A DNA stretch of 64,000 bases from Dipylidium caninum (lineage: Eukaryota > Platyhelminthes > Cestoda > Cyclophyllidea > Dipylidiidae). The position numbers and the translations under genes were made by a program. Shown piece by piece: positions 12,901 through 24,300 of this stretch (its first letter is position 1; every line of letters starts with the position of its first letter). The notes beneath the pieces were generated by a model. That model saw only the letters and a list, made by a program, of their open reading frames with translations. It ran no database searches and had not been told where the DNA came from. The stretch covers positions 434,001 to 498,000 of the forward strand of contig QEYB01001430.1 in assembly GCA_017562135.1 (NCBI GenBank). The letters are read 5' to 3'.

Positions 12901-15291
12901 AGAGTTGAAGACGGAGGGGCTGTTGGCGGACTCAGACCCCCTGAACTGCGCGGTTTTTACCCTCCCTCGGGGCAAGAGGTCGGCGGCCTCACGTCCACCG
13001 ACGCAGTCGTCCAACAACAACAACGACGATCAGGAAGAGGCGCCACCTCCGATGACGACGACCTCGCATCGAAATAACATCATCTCGAAATTTGCTGCTT
13101 GGCAGGTGAGCTAACCGGTCGGTCTGGTCGCACTGTCCCCTTGAGCCTCTCAACTCTACTTCCAGTCCGGAGTGGTCTGAGAGGAAAGGTTTCAGGCGAT
13201 AAAATAGGGTTGCTCTGTTGAGGTTTTTACGCCTCCGACTTCCCGAGTTCTGCCTTAAAGATGCTATTCCGCGGCCACCCTTGGTCTGAAATGGGGATGA
13301 GCGAGTTGGCGCGGTGGAGGGCTTTGCCATCGGCAGGTCGTCTTATTTATCACGTGCAACCTTTAAACACCTTCTTCACTAGCCTGCCTGAAGGCTTCAG
13401 TCCTCTCACCTCGACCTTTTCCCTCCCTCAAGAACTCCCTGGTTTCTCGAGGCCTCCGAATCGGCAAGCAGAAGGCAGTGACCGCCGGCACACCGAACCT
13501 CCCGTGCGAGGATCGAGCGCGTCCCGCGGACTCGCGCGGTCAGCGGCCGGGGGCGCCCCTCTGTGCGCCGCCGACATGGCGTCTGCGCGCCGCACCGCGG
13601 GCCGACGAGGTGTTGCGCATCTACGCCCTTGCCTACGTCCCCACGGGGTTTTGGGCACGACTCATCACTCGTCTTCTCACCGACACTGACCTCAACTTTG
13701 TCTGCGGGTGAAGCACACTTTCCTCTTTCCCTCTCTCCATGTTCCTCCAATTATTTTTCATGAATTTGACTCGTCAAACACCTTCACTGACCTCTTGACC
13801 CCCATCTGGGCGTCCATGATCCTCCACCTTGCGTTTTTTGATTGTGGGCGCCTTAACTAAAACCAACACTGAATGTCATTATTTAAACTGTATTTTAATA
13901 CTGTGAAAATTTTATTTGAGCCGGCAGTTTTTGAACTTACTAGTGCCGTGCTTACGTTACTTAATTGATTTTAGTAGCATTGTTTTGTAAACTTCACTGT
14001 TGGCGGCACCTTCACGTAAGGGGACCACTTCCTGCTACGCCCATTCCCCAAGTACAAACTTTTGTCACTTTTATTTTATTTTAGTAGTACGACTAATTTA
14101 TGTGTGGCCTAAAGTTAAATCTTAAACATGCTTATCCTTGCAATTGTTTTTGTATTATAGTTTTTTCCTCCTCCTTCCTCACTTCTTTGACTATTTTGGG
14201 CCCCTACCCGTAGACACCTCTACAACCTTGCCACCGTGCTACCCAACTTGCGGTCCAGCCTCCTCTGCTTGGAAACGCCCGTCAAGGTTGACGAAGGTGG
14301 CTCATCGCCTGACCGCCTCCAGTGCGGATGGAGTCCCTCCCGAAAGGGGATTCAACTCACCCTTGCGGGTGGCGCTATTCCGGTATTCACGTTGGAGCAG
14401 GTCGGCAACCGTGTCTCCATCGCGACTGCGGTGAGTTTTATGCAACAACCCGCTCCTCCTCTCTGTCCTCCAGACTTCGCCACCTCTTTGCATCCTACGT
14501 GTCCTCATTTAATCCATCATTCCTTCAGTCGTTTGTTCCCCGATCTCACCGTCCATTGCCCTACCGGCACCGAGGCGTAAAGCTTACTCGTCCTGCGGAG
14601 AGCCGGTTTTGCCCCACGTCGTCTCTCCCATTCCTTCATACGGAGATATTTTCTCACCTCTTCCTACCACCACCACCACCGCCACTTTTGTTCGACTAAT
14701 TTGACCTGAATTTATTTAGATTGACATCTTCCTGCTCGTAAAAGCACCCACGAATGGAAGTAGTATTAACGGATAAAAACACGCCGTCGACTTTGGCATT
14801 ACCTCTCCTCTTCTTCCTCTTCTTCTCTCCCTTTTGCACGAGTAGTCTTTGGAGGAGACAGAAATCGCCGTAGAAGCGAAAGAAAAGGCGATTTCAATGG
14901 ACGAAAAATTGAGGGAAGTCGAAGAGGACAAAGGTGGAGACGAGGAAAGCGTACTGGGAGGCCTGGATGAGACCGACTACCGAAATTGGGATCTCCGCCT
15001 CTTGCGCTTCTCCACCGGTTCGGCCGAGCCCTTCCGCGAGCACTTTCCCGGTGCGGAAGTGCAGAAGGAGGGTCTGGTCGTTGAGGCCTTCCGTGAGTTT
15101 GGATTGTCCTCCACCTAACAGTTCCCCCTTTAGACGACTTCTCGAAGTACTGCCTCGTCCACCTCCACATGCCCTCTTTCTCCATATTCTGGCCCGAGTA
15201 TCGTGAGGCGACGGACGAGGACTGTGGTCCGCCGAAGTCATATGTCCTTCATCCCGACCGGCGCATCCTAACTCACATTTTGACCAAAGTT

Positions 15292-15331
<40 letters not shown>

Positions 15332-18300
15332 TGATTCCCTGTGTCTCTTCCCTGTCTTGATTCCCCCTTGCCTCTGAAGTGCTGCGAAAGTGCTCTCGAG
15401 GTGAGAAGTATCCAACTCTTAAATGTCTTCTCAGGAGCGTTTTGAGGCCCTTGTGATATCGCTGGCCTTGTTTCCATCCGCCGAAGGTGTTTCTTATCTC
15501 TTTTTTTACATTTACCCGGTCTCAATCAAAAGCCTTAGTTATCACGCTAACCGGGTGACGGGGCCGTTGGATAAGTTTGTGTGAACGAGACCCCCGTCCT
15601 GGCCGCTTTTGACGCCTGGCTTGGATTTAACTCCACCGCAGCGTCAGCATGAGTCGCTTTATTCGCCCGGTCTGCCTGTATATGGAACGACGAGTGATAA
15701 CCCATCCTCTTCTGAGCAGCGTGTTGCATTGGATCGTGCTTATTGGTTTATTTTTTTGTTTTCAAGGTTGTTCACCACATCGATTGTCTGTTGGAAGACT
15801 GGTATCCCGATCTGGGAACCCGATTTAACCAGTCAAACAGTGGGGATTATCTGGTTCACCGGGTTATTCCCTGCACCGACTGTGTCAGGCCGCCCCCCGA
15901 TTCGACTGCGCAAAATCATGCTACTGAAGCTATGTCAGTAAACATTTTATTCCCAGTCCATATTATCTTATTTGACATTAATATTGCCCTTGTCGACGTG
16001 CAGACAGTGTCGCGAAGCCATAGAGGCCCTCTCTTCCCTCGATGACGTCTTAGACGGCAAAGACAGCAAGAGCGTAGACGCCGTTGGTGGTTCATCCCAC
16101 AGTCTTAGCAAAGAGTAAGGCCCTCTTTTTACTATTCTCAAAATCCCGTCTTTAGTTTAGTGTGGCGGGGGGAGCCGGAGCCGGGGCAAGTTGAGGACGA
16201 CTTTCCTCTCTTGCTCTCCTCGATATCACCCCCGCCTTTGGTGCCAGTAGTATTTACCCATGTGTTTTTGCTTCAGGCCTCGCGTGGTGTACGGGGTTCT
16301 GGTGGAGGAGATGGTCCACTGGTTTCTGACCCCTGCACGACAGCACCCAAAGGCCTCGAGGGATGACAAAGACGAGTCTATTCCCTGTCCCCTTCACTCC
16401 CCACACCCTGGTGGTGCTTCGTGCAACGGCATTTCAGCGCCCGACATTCTCTTCACCGATGTGCGGACGGAGATGCGAATAGACGGGAGCAGGGTGGCCT
16501 TGGAACGGTTCATAGGACGTGGCGCCTTCGGCTCCGTGTTTGCCGGCTCCGCCTTTTTCCCCGTCAACAACGCCATCTCCACCACCGCCAGCGCGGCAGA
16601 CTCGATGCTCAATCTCGTCAAGGCCAGTGTCTCACCCCCTTGTGTGCCCGATTGGCGAGGTCCGGGCTCCGTGTGTTGTGCTCCACTAAGACCCCCGCCG
16701 GGCGCAGACTACACTTCGTGCAATTTCCTGCTCGGCGGGGGCCGAGGAGCTGAGTGGCCTTCGGGCGGTGCATCACAGTTTGGCTTGGCGCATTAACTCA
16801 GCGTAGATTGTCACGGAACTCTTCCGCATGGCGTATGCGAAGAGAGGTGCCGATCAGGCACACGTGGGGCAGGCAAAATTCCCCATTAGTCGGTGGACTT
16901 CTTGGCCGGGGAGGGGGGGAATTGGACAGGGGAAGGGTGAACCTGCGGCTCCCTGATAAGTGACAACATATCAGTCGGTTCTGCGTCCCTTCCTCTCCTC
17001 TAGGTGCCAGTGGGCGTGAAGATCTGCTCTCCCATAAATCCCCGCCAAGTGGATATTCGTCTGAGCGACTGGCAACCCTACAGGGGGGAGAGTCGTGCGA
17101 GCAGCCGGGAGGAGGAGGAAGAGAGGACAGACGAAGGAGAGGAGGACGCGGAGGGGGGCCAGTCGAGAGGGGAGAGGCTCAGGACGAAAAAGCGGTCTAC
17201 GTCGAACGCCTCCCACGCGAGTCCGGCCAACCTCAAGGTGGCGTTGGCCCTCTACAAGCAGGAGCAACGAAGATGGTCTTTCCAGCCCGTAGAGTCCTGC
17301 TACACTGCCTACCAGGTGAGCGGCTGCTCTGATTGCTCGCCAAAACTCTTTTTAATGGCGCCGCAATGAGGCGCTTGTTGCTTGGCAACGAAATCGTGGG
17401 GGACCCATCCATCCACGCACTTCTCTGCACCCATCTTCCCTGCACATCTCTGCTCATCTCTCCCTTCTGGCCCCGTCATTCTCTGCAGCCTTGGAGCACG
17501 CCCCCCCCCCATCGTCCAACTGCCTCTTCCCCGTTCGGCTGCCCATCTGGTCCGCCCTCGGGCCGGTCGGAGCGGCTGTAAACGCACTGCTCACCCTCTT
17601 CTTCCCCTTCCCTCCAGGAGTTGCGCTCCGAGTTGGCAGTCCTCATGCGAGTCGGCGACGACAACAACTCCGACGCCAAGCTGAGCGCGTCCTTGGACCC
17701 CGCCTACGAAAGGCCCTCGCGGCCCTTCAGCAGCTTCCGTCTGGTCCGCCGTGGCACCATCCTGCGGCGCAGCGCGCGCTGCCACACGCGGCCGCGGCTC
17801 TTCTCCGCCGCTACCGCCTCGACGGCGACGGTGGTGAACCACCACTTGCTCACCTGCCTCGGCGTCGTCTCGCCCCGTCCGCTCTCCCTGCTCCTGCCGT
17901 TGGCGCCCCGCGGCAGCCTCTCCGACTGGATGGCGGACATGAGGAGGATCCACGAGGCGGACGGCCTCTATCCGGTCTCGCAGAGCACCCTCATGACGAT
18001 TGTGCACCAGGTTGGTCGGCTAACCGGGCGATGTGGGCAACAGGGCGGCCTCTTGCAGGCGTGTTGCTGGGGGGTTAAACAGTTGCGCTTTGTTTGGCGG
18101 TGATGGCTGACCGAGTGCGGCAGGGGATGCGATGCGCCCACGCCGTGGAGGTAGCGACGAACGCGTGGATGAGTGCGTGAGAGACTGCTGGCGCCTAACT
18201 CGGGCTTGTTGGTCGGACTCGTGGTGGGCGGAGGGGAGAAATGAGACATCGTTGGACGGTGTGGTGCGACGCAATTCACTGAGCTGTGTCTGTGGCCGCG

Positions 18301-21300
18301 TAGTGGACGGTGTCGCGGCGCTTGAGCGGGTTTCGGGGAGGGGGGGATGCGCGACGCGAGAGTCCGCTCGCCGCCGCCGACTAACGCGCCATCGGCTGCC
18401 TTCAGGTCGCCACGGCACTGGCCTACCTGCATCGCTTGCGTATCGTCTATCGGGACCTGAAACCCGACAACCTGCTCATCTGGCAGATGCCTCCCCCCCT
18501 CACCACCGCCCCAACCGCCGCCGCCGTCGCTGCCGCCACCGCCGCCACCAACAACGAGACGCTCAGGGAGCTCCGTGAGCGAAGTGCGCCCCTCGCTGCC
18601 GCGCTCAGCACCAACTTCGGACGAGGCGGTGGCGGCGGCGGTGGCGGCGGAGGAGGAGGCGGAGTCGGCGCAGGTGGCAGCCACAGCGAGATGGTCCGCG
18701 TGGTGCTGAGCGATTTCGGTGTGAGTCGGTGGAGGGCGAGTCTGGACGGCTGTCGCGGCTACGTCGGCACGCCAGGCTTCATGGCGCCCGAGGTGCTCGC
18801 CACTTTAGGCGAGGAAACATATTCACACAAGGTGAGTCGCTGGCGTCTCCTCCCCCTGCCCCCCTCTGGCCGCGCCTCCCCCACCTCTCCCACTCGCCCC
18901 CTTCACACCCAAATGTGCGTCCTCTCCACGTGTGCCCCTCGTTTCCCCTTCAGGTGGACATATACGCGCTGGGCATCTTGATGGCGTGCATCGTCAAGTT
19001 CCAGCCGCCCTACCGCGGCTTCACAAGTCTGCGCTTCCAACTGAACCAACACATTCTCTCTGGCGGGAGACCGGACATCCCCTCGGAGGTCATTCCACTC
19101 TCCTCACTAATGCTTGCTTAGGCCACTCCCCCTTCTTCTCCCTTCTGCCTCTTTCCACCCTCCGCCCCCGCCCCCTGTCTGCCTCGGTAGCGCGGTGGGC
19201 GCGCTCGGGTCGGGTCGTTTTGGGCGCTTGTTTGACCGCCCGCCGCTTCGTCCGTCACCTCTCGGCCCGCGCACAGTTCCCCCCTGCCACTTCGGAAGAG
19301 CGGCTCATCTCTGTCTGAGTTCTTCAATAATTCAACCTCGTCGACAATGCCTCCTCTTTCTGGCGACACGCCTCGCTGCCCGCGGCCCCCAGGGTCTGTC
19401 CGCGCACTGCCCGTGGACTTGTACTTCCTCGCACGCAGAGCAGGCCTGTTCTGGCCTTCGGGCTACGGTGGCGGGGGCCGGGGCGACAACGCTGCAAGAC
19501 CGGCGGTGCGGGCGCCCATTAGCCTGGCCGTCGCGTCTCGGGCTGGGCTGGAAAGCCTCGCGAGCGTGGGCTCGTCTGCCCGCCCGGGTGAACCTCGACT
19601 CACCGTCTTCCACGCATCGCGCGTCGAAAGTGGGCATTGTAGTCGTTCCACTTGCCGCCACGTCTTGTCTTGATGTCCTTTGTCAGTTGCCCTCTTTCCT
19701 CCGGCCATCTGGGCACTGCGCCGCGTTGACGCGCCAGTCATGTTTGGCAATTCCCGCCTTTTATTGGTTTGGTGAGATGTTAGTGAAGCCCCTGCTCCGT
19801 CCGCAGCAGTGCGTGCTGTCCGAGGGCGGCACGGCACGGCACGACGCGACGCGACGCCGTCTCGGCCGGTCTGAGTCGATGTGGAGTCGCGTTGTCGCTA
19901 GACGGACAGGCGGAGTAGTGGGAGAATGTTAGTTTGGGCCTCGCTAGGGACGCACCACCACCCTCCCTCTCCCCCCTGATCCTCCTCTCTGCAGACCAAG
20001 TCGCACTGTCCGGCAGCCTACCTGGACTTGATGAGCCTCTGCTGGTCCCACGAGCCCCAGCTACGGCCCGAGGCGGAGGCGGTGGTCAGGGCCACGCAGC
20101 CCCCTGCCTCCCCCTTCGCGTTGCAGCCGCGTCCTCCGCTGGTGAAGACCCCGCGTCGTCGGTTTCGGAGGCAGGCGTTTCTGCCAATGACGGTGGAGAC
20201 GGGCTTCGAGCGGATTCGCACCGTTCTGCGCATGGAGGCGGTGGAGGCGGTCACCTGCGCCGCGATCGGTGAGTGGGTCAAGCGGTTAAAGGAAGTCCCC
20301 ACCTCTCTGGCGTCTCCTCTCCCACCTGCCGTGCAGTGCCTCGCCCTCCTCCCCCCCCCTCGCTCCCCTCAGCCGGGCCTCTCAGCCGCGTGTTGTTTTG
20401 CGGCGCTCCAGAAGCCAGTGAACTGTGCGCTGCAGCGTGGACTGTCATGTCCGCGGCGTCTGACTGCCCCCCCCGCCCCCCTCCCCCGGAGATCGCATCG
20501 TGCAGCAGCACTTCTCCTGAGGATCCACCGTGTGTACGGGACCCCCAGTGGCAACGGATTCCGTGTCGCCAGGAGGAGCATCCACCGCGGGAGGATTTTG
20601 CCCTTCTCCTCTCTCCTTCTTTCTTTTTCTCTGAGTCTCAGGCCACTTTGCCGCCTCGACTCCGACCCTCAGCCCCGCGCGAGTTGGGCGGCCGACCACT
20701 TCTGTTCGCATCGATGGGCAAAAGCGCAATGTGCACTGCGTTGTCCGATTTGAGCCTTCTAGTCTGTCCGTTGCCCCTTCTTCGTCCCGGTGGCGTAGTT
20801 TATCTGCACTGGCATTCCACCAAACTGGTTTCAGAGCCTCGAAACCACCAGCGACTCCCTCTCGCCAGTTCGGCCACTGAACTCGTCCACCTTCTCTCCC
20901 TCAGCGCTTCAGGCTACTTCACTTCATGGCTGGCTGGCCGGCTGCTTGCACGGTTGGCGGCCGGGCGCCCCGTCTGCCGTCGCAGGGGGCGGCCGAGAGC
21001 CGCAGCGAAATGTTGGACGGTGGAGCATTAGGACGAATGCCTGTTGATCCGATTTCAGACTCGCGGGGTCGCGTTTGGATCGGCGGTCACAGTGCCCAAG
21101 TAGAGTCAGACCTCGAGCTGTCGGGAGAGGCCTTCTTCGAGGCTGCAGCGCCCGCTCGCATCGGCCGACTGGTGGGGGTGGCGGAGACGCCGAATTCCAC
21201 CTCCTGCGGTCTGGTCTGCTCGTGGACGCCTGGCCGGGACGGCGACTACAACGCCAGCGGCCGTCCACCCCACATGCCGCTGAGCCTCCACGAGCGCGGT

Positions 21301-24300
21301 CACCCGGTGGCGCTGCTGGTGGACGACGGAGGACATCTGTGGTGCGCGGACTCGGCGGGGCAGCTGATGGTGTTCGAGTGAGTCCTGCAGGCGCACTGAG
21401 GCCCTGCACTCTCCACCTCGTGTCTTCAGCCCACGCACCGGTCCCTGACTCCTGCAGTCGTCCACTCATCCATCCACAGTCGGTGCCTTCACGGCCCGTC
21501 CGCGATCGCCCTCCCCTCAGCCCCATCGCCCCAGCCACCTCTTCTCTCCAGCATCTCCGCTTCCATGCGTCGACCCATTTCGTCGGCTGCCGGCTGACGC
21601 CTCCCCCCGCCTCCCTCTCCGCCACTCACACCTCGACCCATTCACCCTCCCCCTCCCCCCCCCCGATTATTATTTCCCTCCTTCCACAGACTCCCCATCC
21701 ATTGCCTCGAAAGTCCCCCTAAAACCTCCCCGCCTCCCGGACTAGCCGCTTTCGGCGCCCCAAACTCACCTGTCCATTCACCGACCTCCGCGTCAGTGCA
21801 TGTCTCCACTTTTCCCGCCCATCCACTCGTCCCCCTCGCCCCGGCGAAGGCTGACATCCACGCATCATCTGCAGTCTCTCAACTCGCCCTTCACCCCTCC
21901 CCTCTCCCCCCTCCCCCCCCCCCCATTGGCCCAACCACGGGTTGTGAACGAACACTTCTTGTTCTTTCTTGTCTTCAGCACGACCGCACTGCGACTGATC
22001 GCCTCCACGTCAACGTCGCAGGCCTCCCCCACTGCTATGGAGGGCGACTGTATCTGGATGGTCTGCGTGGACGAGTGTTCGGTGGTGCTGGGCCTCTCCA
22101 CCGGGTGGCTCTGCTCCGCCCTCCTCCGAGACTCTGAATCGCCCGGTTCCGTTGCCGCAATCGAAATCGCCTGGTCGTGCAACACACTGCGGCCTCTGAA
22201 GCGGGGCAAGCAGGCCTCCAACACGCGTCTCTACTTGTGTGGAGCTCGGGTGCATGAAGGGTGAGTTCGTGAGTTGCTGACTCTCCCACCGAGCAGCTAC
22301 CTGCTCTCCACCACCCTCCTGTCACCCTGCCGCGCCCACCAGGGGGCGTCGCAGCCCCCTCCCAACCCGCCCTCGACCTCTGCTCCGTTTCTTTCGGGAG
22401 CCCGCCTGCGCCACCCTTGCGCTGTTCACGGGCCGACAGACCGCGCCACCCGGACGGCCATTCCACCCGCCCGTCCTCTGCGCGCAGTCTGTCCTCGTCG
22501 CGGCCGCCCGCGACTCGTCTCTTGTCCATTCACGCGTTCGACTCGACGCTCGCGTCATCGTTTCCCCTTGTTGTTGCCAGTCTCCTCTGGTTGGGCGGCA
22601 CCTGCTCGAGCATCGCGGAATTTCGGCGCGCCGGTGACACGGGCGCGTGGGAGCAGACCGCAGCGTGGAGTGCCGTGCCAACGGAGGCCGAGGCTTCCGC
22701 TTCGCCTGCGAAACCGGCCGCGAGGCCGCACAACTGTGGACGCCTCTGTGAGCAGGCGCCGGCCGTGACCTGCATCACCGCCAGCTACGCCAAAGCAGAG
22801 GGCGCCTCGTGGCCGCAGAGGGTCTGGACGTACCTCTTCCCAGGCAAGTGACCGCCAATAACCGCCCCACCACCCCCTCGCCCCGTCGGACCGCCAACGC
22901 TGTCGGCAGTCGTCCACCAACCCGCTTGCTGCGCTCAGCTCGGTGGCCCGCTGGAGTGCCGAACCGATCCGACGAGCGTCGGGCGGAGTGGGCAGACGGC
23001 AAATGCCGCAACGTCCGGGCCAATTTGCAGCAACTTGGCCACAAAACCACTCTTCGGGGCAGACCGATGGCGCACCGCATAAGTCGGGGTGGAGGGCTTA
23101 GAGAGCCTCTCCTATAATTCCACGCCGCAGGGACAAGTGGAGTTTTTTTTGGCCGGGCGAATGGACCACTGGTTTTAGGGATGATCGGTAGACATGTGGC
23201 CAAACAGTGGGCGGCACCGACGGAGAATTTGAGCCTCTTGTCCAACCACAGCCTCCTCTTGTCATACCAACCGTCAGTCCGCTTTCGAAGCCTCGCTTGC
23301 GGAATCGGACGAGCCGGCTTCTCTCCTGCGGCCGTCGAGGGGGAAAACGGTCGGGTGGTGGTTGCTGCCCCGATTGAACGTTCTTCCTCACGCCTTCTCA
23401 GCCCGCCCAGTCTGGCTACGCATCTCGGCTTTCAATGAATCGCCTCTCAACGAAACCGTCGACTGATGGCGAACGCCTGAAGGCGTCAGGGCCCGAGCTC
23501 CCCTCCTCCGCCCCCACAGCCACGTGTCGCGTGTGCTTTTGTCGCCACGGCTGCTTAACTTCAGCCTCCAGTTCGCATTCCTGCTCTGTCGTCTCCAACC
23601 GCCCCGCAGCCAGTTGCCTTTCGCAGATGCAGCGGCTAAGTTGAGCGACGTCGAAGAGGAAGAGGAAGATGAGGTGGCCCTCTTTAACGCGCTCGAGTTC
23701 GGCGGTGGTGTTGCGAGACTTGCTTGCCTTTATTAGGCACTCCTTCGACGGAACTCCCCATCCTGCGCGACGCGAGAGTGGTTTCGCCTCCGAGGTCCCG
23801 GAAGGCCTCGGATTTAGAGAACCAATTCGCGTAGTCCGAGCGACTCCTTTACGAGGTTCGCCTCAACCCTCCTCTTTCCCCTGTCCCCTTAGGTTGCGAG
23901 CTTGTCTGCTGGTCGACTCGCTCCCGGGCACCGCTGCAGTCGGTGAAGTTGGACTCCGGCGGCGCCAATCTCCACCTCTTCGAGAGCGTGTCCTCAGACT
24001 CCTCCGCGTCTTCGTCCCTCTTCGGTGAGAGTCTCTTGTTGTTTCGTGTGAAGGTCGAATTTAAGCTAAAGTAGGCGGCGGCGGTTGATTCCATCTTGGA
24101 AATTCCGTGCTGCACGTTGCTGAAAAGGCGCACCAAACACCGGCGACTGGGGAGCCAGCGCCCCGCCCTGGCCGCCGCGGAACTGCCCGGGCGGGCTTGG
24201 CAGCGTTGACGCCTTGGGCTGACGCCCCCCCCCCCTATGCGTGCCGCGGGGCTCGATGGCATCCAGTCTGCACGACTGGACGGAGGTTCAGCTGGAGTGC

